Source: Flammula alnicola (taxonomy: Eukaryota > Basidiomycota > Agaricomycetes > Agaricales > Strophariaceae). From it: 64,000 bases of DNA. Shown piece after piece: positions 22,273-34,400 of the stretch (positions are counted from its first letter, which is position 1; each line of letters starts with the position of its first letter). The translations under genes were made by a program, and so were the position numbers. The notes under the pieces are model-generated. The model made no database searches and was not told where the DNA came from. It saw only the letters and a program-made list of their open reading frames with translations. Location: contig JADNRV010000055.1 in NCBI GenBank assembly GCA_015499995.1, positions 186,001 through 250,000 of the forward strand, written 5' to 3'.

Positions 22273-24044
22273 TTACGAGCCCTGATTTCTCCTTGACCAG
22301 GTCGAAAAGCTGAGGGCACCAACGATCCCTACCACCAACAACGCCGTTCCCGCTCCGATGATTCCAGGAATGTAAAGGTACCATGCATTGTCGTAGTCGT
22401 CCAAATCGGTCTTAGTTTTTTCGAGCAACGTCTGTTCTTCTTTCTTTCGACGCCGACGAACAACTGGAGCCTCTGGTTCTGAATCCGCATCAACTGACTC
22501 CTTGGATTGCTCACTATGAGGAGTAGACGTCTGCAATTGCATGGATGGCATTTCCAGTTCCAGGGCTCCTTCTGCCGGAAGGGCGGGAATGTCGAGCGTG
22601 GGATGCAATGCACGAGCACGGCCAAAGAATTTGGCAGCAGCCTCACGATCTCGTCTCCATGCTTCCGTCCCACCTTCTCCGATTTGTGCATGGAGAGGAA
22701 TGCGTATGGATGATAAACTAGAATAGGATGCCGCGAGGAGAGTAGATGCCGCTCCCTCCAGGTGCAACAAGCCTGCTTCTAGATAAAGTTGGGCCAGGCC
22801 CCTAGATCCACCTATGGACTTCAAATAGTACGCCATCGTTCCTCGAGTTGGAATTTCCGAGGTTTCGGGGAACTCAGACGTGGCATCAAGAGGTAGATAA
22901 TGGGAGACGAGTCGCATAGTTGCAGAAGGCACATGAGCATGGTGCCATGCCCGCCTGAGTTCAATACAAACCTCATTAAGAACCATTCGTTAGGCATAAT
23001 TGATAACGATAGGACTCACAGAAAGAATTCAAACGCTTCTTCCTTTTCTTTGCGGATGTCACACAACTCCAGAGCAGTAAGTGCCAAACTCGTTGGGTCC
23101 ATATTGTATCGCTCGTCCGAATCTTCACTCGCATCGAAGACTACAACAGTGTTGGCGATGCTGGATGCGAGGTCCTCGGGAACTGGTCCTACGATGAGAG
23201 ACGGCCATATTATGGATTGCTCCTTTTCCAAATGAACCGTCAATAGCCTGCCCGTTCGAGGCGCCTGAGCGGACTCCAGAGAAGAAAACGAGGATGTCAT
23301 GCTGGGTTGAGCGTGACCTGGTGAAACGGAGCGAGACTGAACGGGATTGAGTGGAAGCTTCCGTCGATGGAGAGGATAAAGGCCGTCATCGGCGAATGAC
23401 AAGTTGGGCGAAGAAAGCGCCGGTGACGGTGAATACACATCTTCAGCATCCGATGCAGGGCCACTTTCAAGAGAGGCGGCAAAGCTGCTCGAAATGTCTG
23501 GATCGGATACAAAGGCATACGAGGAGTGCGTAGATGCAGTCGAGGCAGTGGAAGCGGTGCGTTCCCGAGTCGAACGCCGTGCAGTGCGCGGCTCCAACTG
23601 CCAAACTGAACTAGTGGTGTCGACTGTGCCATAAATTCTTCCCTATAACCATAATTTCAGTATATATATTTTTGGGCTATAATAACGTCTTCATGCCTTG
23701 ACAATAGGAGGATGTCCTCTGACCCCAATGACGAGATGGTGTTGGTCAATGACCACCTAAAGAAGTTCAGTAAACCATAAGATCCGCACAAATTCCACAG
23801 TGACTAACTGAGAGATCCTCATCCTGTACATTGTACGGCACCATAAGCAGCACGGTGGCCTAGCAAGCGAAATGTTGTCCAATTAGCATATCGCAATGCG
23901 TTGCGCGAAGTTCAATTAATCTACCTGATCATGCGACTATTGGATTAAACATGGTTAACACGAGGCAAAGTGAACTTGGGGAGCTGAGAGCCAAACCTGG
24001 TGCCATGAATATGGGTAATAGGGCCTCTCGTTGAACTTGTCCAT
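22273..24044 (-). CDS. CS (p23-like) domain protein with a C-terminal membrane anchor
   Basis: The first exon gives MDKFNERPYYPYSWHQ and splices to a CS/p23/NudC-type beta-sandwich start, ATVLLMVPYNVQDEDLSVVI, then DQHHLVIGVRGHPPIVKGRI and YGTVDTTSSVWQLEPR. After a serine-rich, disordered 150-residue linker a helical region follows (LALTALELCDIRKEKEEAFE; SRGLAQLYLEAGLLHLEGAA). The tail is basic (VVRRRRKKEEQ) and ends in a hydrophobic span (YIPGIIGAGTALLVVGIVGA) close to the C-terminus, which suggests tail-anchoring. CS domains usually act as Hsp90 co-chaperone modules; a tail-anchored CS protein is an unusual combination. Function is inferred. Stop TAA at 22273. Confidence 0.72.
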
Positions 24045-24407
24045 GGGTAGAGCTCTGAATGAAGGAGACGAGGTGTTAGAGGACCAGGGGAATGCAGCAG
24101 TGACTCGGAATTGTGCCAGCCTACTTGGCCACAGCAGCGTCTAAAGTAGCAATCTATCAGCCACGTGCTCGCGTACCGGCACCGGCAATGATGGCAACCA
24201 TTCGAAATCTCATTCAGCTTGTCTCCCAAAGTTCGCAAGAACGACCGAGCTTGTAATCATTACGTATTGTACACGAGCAACATATCAAAACGACGAAACG
24301 AGCAACAATAATATGTGTGATAAAAGTATGCAGAGTGCGAAGGAAGATGAAAATAAGATGGTATAGTGAGAAGGGTATGTGTAGACAGGTAAGCACAACA
24401 ACGTCCT
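24045..24407. other. Spacer between the CS-domain and disordered-protein genes
   Basis: Contains promoter and 3' flank, both for minus-strand genes. No coding evidence. Confidence 0.45.
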
Positions 24408-27400
24408 TTATCGGCGGACTGGCTGATGCGTGGGTTGCGATTCAGCTGTCTGCTTCAAAGTCGTAGCTATCCTCTTAATAGTGTCCTTTTCATCTTCCAT
24501 ATGTTGAATAAGCATGCCGTCTAGTTTCCTGAGCGATTCCTGAGCTCTCTGGTTGCTTCTCCATGTCGTGACATGGTCCGCTGTGGATGGCCGTCTCAAA
24601 CTGTTTGACTCCGCAAGAGCCGACAACGCAACCGGAGGATTATCTTGAGCATATTTAAAGAAATCGGACGAAGCGATGATGTCGTTTTTGGAGGGGCGGA
24701 TGGAATTGTTTCCAACAGGTCGCTTAGAACTGACATTCCCAAGAGGTAGCAAGTTTGGGCGATCGCTTTCCCCCGGTCTAATATGTGGAGTGGAAAAGTT
24801 TGAATGCTTCATGATAGGAGGCCTGGGATTGGTGGCAGAGGCACTTGAGATAGCTCGGCCACGTGGGTCGACTAATAATTTAGCTGGCTGTATAGGTTGC
24901 AATTGAAAGGGAGCTTCATCACCACTTTCGTCCGATGAAGATTCCAAATCATCCATCGCGTTAGGTTGAGCCTGAATGCTGTCAAAGAAGGACGTAGATG
25001 TCGATGGCCCAGGTGCAGAGTGTATTGTAGCAGGGACATCTGTGCCAGGAGTATTTACATAGAGCGGGTCCTGAATTGGACGCTGCTGATACTCCGAGGG
25101 AGGAAGGGGTGGTGTACTTGGTTCAGGCGCCGGGATGTGGAATGTGGAGTCTTCTGAATCAAGTTGACGAGTATGATGTGATTGGGACGACGACGATCGC
25201 GACACTGCCCCCTGAGCTAGTGTCCCCTGAGTTCGTATCGTTGCCTGGTACTTGAAGGATGAAGAACGAGGAGGAGGAGGAAGCGCAACATGGGCAAGTG
25301 AACTCGATATTCTTGGAGGAGGCGACATGGCTACGGCCCGGGAAGACGGATTTCCAACGAAAGCATTCTGCTGCTCAATGCTAAAGCGTGAAGGACCGGG
25401 ACTTCTGGAAGAACCAGACTGCGAGTCGTGATTCAACATGTCCTGGAATACCGAAGTCGTAGGCGACATGGACGCTTGTGAATACTCTGACAACGATGGT
25501 CTACTCCTCATAGCGGACAATGACAATGAAGCGGCTCTTCCACCTTCGCTTTCTGATTCCAGGGGCTCAGAGTGCGCCCCATTCACATCGTCATAGCTAG
25601 CACGGACTGTGTTGAAGGAGGTAAATGTGTTGAAGGAGGTAAATGTTGCTTGAGAATCCCTAGGATATGCAGGAAGGGGTGGTGGGGTTACGAGGTCACG
25701 TCGAGGAAGTGTCGAATCGTAACCCTCAGCAAGCGAAGGTGAAGACACGGCTTTCCGCAGGGCGGGCCGTGATTCGTCCTCACTGAGGACGTGGGGCGAG
25801 TTGGTAGGCGAAAGATCCGTCTGAGACAACGAATACATCTGATTCATGAGGTGTCGCCTTGGTGGAGGACCGAGAGGTGTCATCGGACCCGATGGTGTAT
25901 CTACACGCTGAGGCAGATAGCTAGAAGGCCGAGAAGAGTCGAGCGTAGTGTCTGGAGTCGGCACTAGCAACTTGCCCTTCGCGTGTCCCTTTGAAGTCAA
26001 CGCCTGACTGTCGGTAGACTTCTGGCGGGCATGCTTGGCTGGAGCTGACTTGGTAATGTCGTCTATCAGCGGTTGCGCGATAATTTTCTGATTAATTAAC
26101 TTTTGCCCGATATTTGGTGTCGGCACTCGAGGAGTGCTAGTGCCCTTCGACCGCGGAGAACCTAGAGGAGTCGATACCCCTAACATGTGCGAGAATGTTG
26201 ATGCATCTGGAGTATTGTCCAAAGAATGATGGACAGCTTCTCGGAGAAGAGCTTTTCTCCAGCTGTCCTCTACCGCATCATAGGATGCAGATAGGTTTGG
26301 ATTCTTTGAAGGTGGCAGATGGTCTGCCAGGACGTCCGCGCCAATTGATTCCAGGACACCCAAGCCATGCAACGCAGATGCTTGAACTGCGAAAGGATAC
26401 GAGGGCGATGGAAGAGGGATGTCGACTGCATCTGTTGGATCAATGACATCGTCGACTGCAGCTGGGTTTGCCTTCTGCGATCCTTGTTCTAACCGTACAC
26501 CGCGCGTTTTCAGGTCTTGTTCCGCTTGCTTTGCTGCAGTCGCGATATCATGCACCTTTTCCCGAACAACAACTACCCTTCCTCTAGAAGCTGGGTTGGG
26601 ACTATGAGGAGATAAATGAGCAAATTGGGCTGATGGACGTGGTTGTTGAGTGTTAAGAGCATAAGGTGCCGCAATTGAGTCGGACGTAGTTCTCAGCATT
26701 GGGGTCAGAGGATCAAACCCTGGAGGAGTTCCAGTTGGTGTCGTTGGTTTGGATTTGGATTTACCGACGCGGAATATGTCCAAGAAAGCAGGTGCAGCTG
26801 TACGTGGCGACTTTTTCGGCAGGTTCAAGGAAGGAGGTGCGAAATCTGCAGGTGATGGTTTTGAATGCGCAGGTGGAAGAAAATAATTGTTCTTCACAAG
26901 CAGACGAAGACGATATGATACGTCGTCACTGTCGTATTCCTGGACCTCGTTTACTTCAAGACCGAACGGAGGACCATCGATTTGGGCCGCCATGGATCGA
27001 GGAGACGTCGGAGACTCGGGTGCCGAGTTGGTTGAAGTAGAAGCGGGGTAAAGTGACGAGGATATTCCCGATTGTTGAGTTGAAACAGAGTCGCGCACAT
27101 TGACAACGGGTGTGAGGGCAGGATCACGAGAGAATGCTGAAGGGGGCGGTCTATAGCCGGTGTCGAGAATGGGAAGGCTTGACGCCTGTTTCGCCGCTTT
27201 TGACTTCAGATGCATATGATTGAGTTCAATTATAGACGACGCGTTCAAGATATGATGCACGTACCGGTTTTCGAGAAATCGCAGTGGACTGAGTGGGCCC
27301 TACGAAAGTTGCCTCGACGGCAGACGTTCCTGGTGAGGACGCTGTGTCGCTGCTACGTATCTCTGCCGCTGCCTCCAGCCGCTGCGGGGATTTCGGGGGC

Positions 27401-27663
27401 CGGGCAGGGGGTGTGGTTAGGGGGTCTTGCAGAGAGGTTCCCTGTATTTCTAAAGGCTCTTGCACGACGGGCCCAGCAAGGTAAGGAAGATCAGAGGCGA
27501 CTGAGCGTTGTGGGACCTCCGACTCTGGTTGCGAAGATCCAGTGACCGTTCTAGAGCGCATCCTAGTCCTCGGCCGACGCGAGAGACTAACCCCACTAGC
27601 TATACTTGAGTTACTAGCTACAGAGCGGATCGAGCGCGGCCTTTGGACTGGTAACGCTTCCAT
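24408..27663 (-). CDS. Long intrinsically disordered protein of unknown function
   Basis: Not recognised. Seen: a two-exon frame, exon 1 about 27264-27663 (MEALPVQRPRSIRSVASNSS) and a 2.8-kb second exon. The protein is very rich in Ser, Pro, Thr and charged residues, with almost no predicted fold. Local motifs include SRSPGPSRFSIEQQNAF, many SP/TP dipeptides (possible CDK or MAPK sites) and a duplicated TFTSFN-TFTSFN unit (25611-25646). Only the N-terminal helical part (VHDIATAAKQAEQDLKTRGV) and the C-terminus (ESLRKLDGMLIQHMEDEKDT) look ordered, perhaps as short coiled coils. This is a common type in basidiomycetes and could be a signalling or polarity scaffold, which is speculation. It shares a 188-bp divergent promoter with erg28. 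Confidence 0.7.
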
Positions 27664-27851
27664 AGCGGCCCAGGATTGAGGAAGAAGTCAACCTTGTCGA
27701 CGTCGCCAGAAGACCACGCTTTCAGGGTCCATTCATGTTCCTGTAATATTTTCAACAAATAGCCGCATTTCGGGAACAGCAGTTATGTAAGCCAACCAAC
27801 GTCGCATTGTTCTCTCCCTCACAGGCTCACACTCGCCACCTGGTTGTAGCC
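27664..27851. promoter_or_regulatory. 188-bp divergent promoter for the disordered-protein gene and erg28
   Basis: The space between the two start codons is only 188 bp, so both transcripts must use overlapping regulatory DNA. No TATA box was seen. Confidence 0.5.
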
Positions 27852-28506
27852 ATGGTCTCTTTCCTTGCTTCCTGTAAGACTATTATCGTGGCCAATTTGA
27901 AGGACTCTCGTAACTAATATTTCTCTGCATTGAACAGACCTACCAACGACAGCTGGATGGCTCGCTCACTGGCAGCTTATCGTCGCAACTACAGCCGTGT
28001 TTAACTTTGTTCAGAATTTTTTCACGTTGAAGTTCACACGTAGAATTTATAACAATGTACCGTCGAGCAGTGGTGCGAGACTTCTATTCCATTTTTGCGT
28101 TTCTTGGCTCACATATTTGGATACGTCAGTAACCGCCCTCCAGGCGCGTACTTTTGCCGTTTGGACTTTGACCTCCGCCGTCATCCGCGGATACGCTGCA
28201 TACAACATCAATAACAAAATGTGAGAAGCTTGCGTATTCTCCGCAATCGTCTCTTACGGTCTCGGTAATCTCTAGTATCTATGACATGGCATTTATGTCC
28301 TACCTCATCGCATTCGGACACTTCTCCTCTGAACTCCTGATTTTCCGGACAGCCACGATCAACCCAGGTGTCTTAAGCCCTGTTATCGTATCCAGTGAGT
28401 CTTAAGTTGATATTCGTTTATGATTAAGCTCTCTAACCTGTCTTTTATCTTAGCCACCAGTCTTATTTGGATGTTTACCCAGTATGATTTTTACGTGCGA
28501 TCTTAA
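27852..28506 (+). CDS. erg28: Erg28, scaffold of the sterol C4-demethylation complex
   Basis: Erg28 is a small ER membrane protein that tethers the Erg25/26/27 enzymes of ergosterol synthesis. Seen: MVSFLAS-YLPTTAGWLAHW, then VATTAVFNFVQNFFTLKFTR, and after an intron TALQARTFAVWTLTSAVIRG-YAAYNI followed by YDMAFMSYLIAFGHFSSELL and GVLSPVIVSTTSLIW. The QARTFAVWTLTSAVIR-YAAY block is characteristic of the family, and about four membrane helices are predictable. Introns near 27874-27938, 28069-28125, 28222-28275 and 28395-28453. The last exon ends QYDFYVRS-TAA at 28506. Confidence 0.88.
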
Positions 28507-30822
28507 TGTCTTCAGACTACATCTTCATGTTGGTCGGGACGTGCTTTACAGACTATCTATGCGGTCATTAACATACCTATATCCATGCCTAGCAATCGAA
28601 AGCTATCCATGGCTCGTCGTTCTGTATTTATGGACCGTATTCCCCATCTATACTTTTTTCGACGCAGGTGCCACTATTCTTCATTTTTAAGGTCTCATGA
28701 GATAACTCTCGGACGACGGCTGGGTTGGTTGGTTTCTGCACGACATAAAAAATATTCATTGCCTTTCCAAAAATACGTTCCCGTCACTTGTTTTGACAGG
28801 TTTCTTCAATGCCTTCGAACATAGAGGCAATTGAGCGGCTGCCTGATGCTCGTTCCCTTCTGCAGGTCAACCTCCGACGGGTGGTGAGATTCAACGCACC
28901 TTGTTCTCATCGCTTGTCCAGTCGGTGCGGTCTCTTCGTAACAATACGCGGGGATGTCCACGTCCAGGGAGGTAAGTCCTTTTCAGAGCAGTCTGAAATA
29001 GTTCGATGCCAAATTACCTGGGCCAGGCATATGACCTCCATGACCACACTGCCACTCTCAAATTGCGGACTTCCTCATTTCAACTATCGAAAGATCCGAA
29101 ACCACTTCGAGTCAACCGATAAATTGAACCCCATTATTCGTCATGGGTGGCGTTTTACGAGAGTTCTTCGCTTTCAAAGTTGACAGCATCCAAACCACAC
29201 TGCATTATTTAGCACGTTCGTTCTGAGTCGGACGATGAACGTAAGTAAGTTGAACGTGCATTTCTTTTTCTTTGGTGCGCCGATCCGGCGTAGAGTAGAA
29301 TGTCTCCCAAACTATTCAGAAGGCCTAGAGGTGATATTGATCGAGGACTGTGTGGGAAGTGGTATGTATACATAATAATTGGCGAACCGCACGGGTCATG
29401 TGTGATGGGCTTGAAGAAGGAAATCTCCTAAGGACCAAGGTTGTTAATGAATTAACGAGTACCAGAGTGGGACTGGGACCATCTAAAGGCAAGAGCGAAT
29501 TAAATATGTAAGAAATTCGTTTCTGTAAAACTCCAGAGCGTAACGGCACTGTCAAAGGAGCTATCCAGACTTTGAATCCTCCGTTGTCTCCCGATGTGTG
29601 TCACCAGGACCAATTAAAGCTTGAGAGAACAAAGGGACATCATATGACGCGACCATTGACAGAAATGCCGAAAGAGGGCCAGTGGGGAGAGTTGGGTAAG
29701 AGTGCGTTAGATCCAGGGAAAAGAAGGACGAGAAGTGACATTGTCCGTTGGAAGGAAAGGCTTCATATTATGCACTTGTGAGCTCATCTGGCCTCATAGC
29801 CCACACATGGGTGAACCATGTCTCCACGAATTCCACTCCGTGAGTAGGCCACGCTGGGTACGTACATGAAACGTTTGAAGCCTAGGATATATGCCTGATG
29901 TGGATTGGCGGAATTGGCAATGGAAATAACACGAGTTCGAGTATTTTCAATATTGAAGACGGTCCGACCTTCCACGGACCACCACAAGGTGTTAAATTGC
30001 CAACGGCTTCCCAGATATTCTTGAACCATTCGACGGGGAAAATAAAAAGGAGCTTGAAAACCTTTTTCCGGCTCTTTTGATCTTCGCCAATGAGAAGGTA
30101 GGAAACAAATGGGTCCATTGGCCGTGTCGATTTTTGGATCATCTGGTGCTCAAGTCCAAAGTGAAAACATCGAGGCTACTAAGACAAAAATTTTGGTCCT
30201 GCCAGGCACTGGAAAACACGGATCGGTCGAAGAAATTACGTTCGTTGAGCGATTCAAGAACGACCACAACCAAATAGGGCTTCGTCCCAGGGGTTCTAAC
30301 GTAAAATAAGACCTAAAAACGCGACGCGTCGTGAGGCGGGGTGTTTTCAATGACCCGTCATGCATCATGTGTTGACAATTCTTGAGTGCCGACCGTGATC
30401 CTGATGGATCGGTCGGGGTATGAGGAGTTGGTCCCATGACTGGGAAGTAGCCGGAAGAGACCGAGGTCCATGCATAGCAAGCTGAAAGTCGCAGGTTGAG
30501 CTTTTGCCATCGGTTATGAGAGAATAAAAGACGTTTGGAGGCGCAATTTTGCTTCGAGATAGTGGAAGTCGCAAAGAAAGATAAGGACGAGATCTTGATA
30601 ACTTGTCCAGAACTGAGAAATCCCACGGTCTGTATTGTGTGTTGTGATCCGGCTCGGACATGTCCAGGAAAGGCAAGAGCAGCTTTCTCTTTCTCCATAT
30701 GTTGTGACTCAAGGCGTCACTCCATGTCGGAATTTCGTATAAGATGTAAGCATTCTCGGGTCTTCTGCAATCCGTTTTTCTTCCACCTTTCGTTTTGTGG
30801 CTTTCAAGAACCTTTCATTTGA
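28507..30822. other. Long region without a supported gene
   Basis: About 2.3 kb. Short open frames on both strands (for example 28809-29183 plus, 30150-30698 minus) lack recognisable domains and consistent splicing. There is no obvious transposon end or tandem repeat. It may include the erg28 3' UTR, a decayed gene and the promoter of the next gene. Confidence 0.35.
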
Positions 30823-33198
30823 ATGTCGACTCCTCTCACTCCTACTCACCTCGAAACACAGTTCCCATCCGAGTTGCTCTATGCCATATGTGCTCACGTC
30901 TACGCGTTCTGCGTTCTCCCCGACGATCCAACTCTCGACCCCCTCATAACCGCTCACGATGACCGTATTCCGACAGCTCATCCTTCTTCAATTCCCCCTG
31001 GCTACTGGTCAGAGCCCGTAACGCGTCGCACCCTAGCAAGCCTCTGCCTCGTGAACCATGTCTGGTATGAAGCTGCAAAGCCCTGGCTTTGGCAAAAGTG
31101 AGTAATCGTACTCTCAGTTCCCCCAACAACCTTACGAATGTATATTAGGCTCGAGGTCCGTCTACCCCGCACATGGCTTTCTTTGGTCGAAGAAATTGCT
31201 TGGAACTACGACGAAGAGACAGTTGATAGCGTAATGGGCAAAAGCCTGGAGGCAGCAACGAAAGCAGCCATAGACTCGGCTAGTGCTCTCTCTAATCCCG
31301 TCTGTTTCGAAGAAAACCTATTTGATACCTTGGATGCACCCGATACCACCATCGGCGTGGAATTGCTCTCTCCTATTCCATCCCGTGATCCGAGCCCTAG
31401 GCGCTTGCGGCCAAAGAGCAAGAGCCCTGCACGTTGGGAGATCTTGAGGTCCATCAACGACGCCGTGCAAAATGTCATGAACAGCAAGGCCCCTGGTGTT
31501 TACGGTACGTCGTATCCTTTACTTCCCATTCAGTGTTTGTTTAATTTTTTTTTGTAGTCCCAACGCCGACGGATCCCCGCCCCGGTCGCTTCGTGCGCCA
31601 TCTAGATTTCAACCACTTCCGCACAATTGGAATGCGTCGGTCTGTCGAGGAAGGCGTTAACAGTCGTTTCGTTACTGGCGATCGCGTTCAGGCAGTACTC
31701 AAGGTATTTGATCCGTTTATCTGACGTTTAAAAATATATCCTTACCGATCACACAGGAAATGCCAAATTTAGTGACGTTCGGTGCTACGGAATACATGGA
31801 CGGCGCATTAACACTTGCCGTGCTCAATGAATTGTTCCTGCGAGGTGCTCCGTCAGGCGGCCGCGGCCGTCCTACTCGAGGACGGGCTCTCATGGAGTGT
31901 CACGATGTCGAAGAAGAGGATCGCGAGCGCCGAAGAAAATGCAAGGATCTCGAAGCGGTCGATCTTACGGGTTGCGTCAGCGCTGTCTTTGTCAATGCCT
32001 TCACAGAGTTCGTCAATACCCACCTCCTCCCACCCTCTGATTCCGATTCTAGTGAAGACGAAGAAGATGGTGGTCGCCGTACGCGCCAACGCAATTCCCT
32101 GTACGAGCCCCTTCTTTTCCCTGGTCTCCAGCGCTTGGGCATGCGCGGAGTCAAATCCATTCTGCCTCGATACCTAAGTCCTTTCCTACTCGCATTCCCT
32201 AATTTGACGCACCTCGATTTATCCGGCACCCGTCTTACTTCCGAAATCCTCGAATCAGTCGGCCAATCTGCAACTCTGCGTCTGAAATCTCTTGCTCTTG
32301 CTCGCTGCATCAAACTCACGAGCGAGAGTATTACGCACTTCCTAGTCGATTCGCCTGTAACCAAGGAATTGACCGAATTGAACCTTTACGGCGACATGAC
32401 CTATGTTTCGCCTATTTCTGAAGAGGACCTCATGAAAATCGTTACTCTGGCGCCTTCCTTCATCAGCGGAAACCTAGTCTATTTAGACCTCTCAAGTGCC
32501 CCGATCACTAAGGAGACTCTTACGAAAATGAAGCCGCAACCAAAGCTTCGCTCTCTCGGCCTGTCCCACATCCATCGCCTTGAACTGAAGGCTGTGACGG
32601 AGTTTATTAGAGATAAGGCCCCGAATGTCGAAATTTTGACTCTGGTTAACACGTTTCCGGAACTCGGCGATCCAAGGGGTTCAACACGGCAGTCTACCAT
32701 CGCTCTCCATACGCACCTTATCAGGCCACTGTGCTCACCGCCGTTCTCGTTTACCTTGTCACAGGACGCGCAAGCTAGTCAACCACCTCCGTCGCGTCTC
32801 CGTGTCATCGAACTGTCAACTGCCATGCTCGGTGGCCTCGGGGCTGGGGCTGGGTCATGGCGCATCATCAGGAGCAAGGGAGGGCGTGGATGGTACGTCG
32901 ACATCGCCAGCGCGTGGATTTCAGAGTCCGGTACATGTCAAGGGAGCGTCCTCCGTCGGGATTTGCCACCCACAGATCCGTTTAGGGTTGAGATGGAGAG
33001 GCTGTCTGCCGCGAATGGTAATGTTAGCAGCGGCGTAGGTTGGCATGCACGGAAGATGGAGGTTAGTCTCATTATTGCTGTGTTTTTCCCCATAGATGAA
33101 TGCTGACGAAGCTGTTTTTATAGATACTTCACGGACACGGCATGCTTGGGCGAGAAGATGGCCTGTATGGCGCGGTGTCTTTCGCTTATCAGGGATAA
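30823..33198 (+). CDS. Leucine-rich-repeat protein with probable F-box-like N-terminus
   Basis: Seen: the N-terminus has THLETQFPSELLYAICAHVY and later TLASLCLVNHVWYEAAKPWL, the usual fungal F-box layout (helix, then SLVN..W...A.P.L). A central segment with acidic/basic patches (EEEDRERRRKCKDLEAVDLT) precedes leucine-rich repeats such as FPNLTHLDLSGTRLTSEILE, LRLKSLALARCIKLTSESIT and GNLVYLDLSSAPITKETLTK. The C-terminus has LRVIELSTAMLGGLG and ends REDGLYGAVSFAYQG with the stop at 33198. Such proteins act as SCF ubiquitin-ligase substrate receptors; the target is unknown. A long Ser/Asp-rich insert (DSDSSEDEEDGG) is a likely phosphosite. Introns near 31099-31149, 31505-31558, 31703-31757 and 33064-33122. 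Confidence 0.77.
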
Positions 33199-34400
33199 CT
33201 TTCCCTTGTTATAAGCAGTGTCCTGCGCCGCAGCGACTTTTTCTCCAAAAAAGATAAAATAAAAAAGGCGACGATGTCGCGCACATGAGAGATGGCTATG
33301 CTCTCTGGGCGTTCTCCCGTCTGCATTCGGAGGGCACAGTGATCTCACGATGATCTGATACCGGTTGCGCCACTGCAACTGCCCTTCTGGGCTTTGCGGA
33401 ATGTCACGACGTGTGAACGTTCTCGCTGTATTTTGTGGGGTTTTCTGACAATGGGCGAGCGATATTTAGAGTTATCCATTTAACGGTTTTTCATCTACTT
33501 GGGGTCTTTTGGGTTTATCTTCTGGTCGATAACTATCGTTGACATTGTATATATATATCTTTTTGCACGCCATCTGTTGCATCGGAGTCTTAAGGATCTG
33601 AGGTTTGCCTTGCTGTGTACATACTACATGCCACTAGAAGCCCGACGTTGAAATCCTTCAAGTTACCACATCTAGCTCTGGCAGCTCGCTCACAGCACCA
33701 GTACTAGGCTGTGCTCAGTAACATGCCCAACATGAATTCGCATATTCTTTCCGCATTGCGTGTCCAGTAATTAACTATACATAGGTACTCGTGTATTTTA
33801 TCTCAGTTCCAGTGTGTCCGTAGTTTTTTGATTCCCGTCAACGTATGTACATAGTCATTACATAGACATTGCATAGACACTACTTATCAGCCCCAGATGC
33901 ATAGCAGAATGTCGAGCAGATGGCCAGCAACGGACCGCACGGATCATATCCCGGAGGTTCCCGCTTTCAAGATCTCAAGATCTCACGGCCACGCTCTGCC
34001 AAGATGTGCCAAGACCGTACTTATCAGATATGTTTCCCACTCCCATGACAATGCGACCACTTAGCACTAACAGCCGCCAACCGTTCTCCTCTTGACTTGG
34101 AACGCGGTCACCTCGAGGTCATGGAGAGCGGGGTGTCGCCATGAGCTCATATAAATTTAATGTTTCTCTACACTCCACTGAAACGACGGTCCTCTCGAGG
34201 CTTTGAAGTTTGAAGGGACGTTTTGAGGTTCCTGTCGTGTTGCCATGATTTCCGAAGTTAGGGCGGCACGTTTTCTCAACCATATAAATAGAAACCGTAT
34301 ATAACACAGCCTTCCTGGTTCAGTTGGCCTTTTTCCGCCCCATCCCATTCATTATCTTCGCAAGCGCAGTCATTTTCTGGTATTTACTCTGTACTTGAAG
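33199..34400. other. Intergenic region upstream of the Ca2+/H+ exchanger
   Basis: Contains the 3' flank of the leucine-rich-repeat gene and the exchanger promoter. A G/A-rich palindromic patch (AAGATCTCAAGATCTC, 33970-33985) was seen. No gene is supported. Confidence 0.45.
34283..34290 (+). promoter_or_regulatory. TATA box of the Ca2+/H+ exchanger gene
   Basis: TATAAATA, a perfect match to the consensus, lies about 111 bp before the first start codon at 34401 and is followed by a second TATATAA near 34298. Confidence 0.6.

Noticed and set aside
28809..29183. Plus-strand open frame downstream of erg28
   Set aside because: No start context, splicing pattern or similarity that would set it apart from chance.
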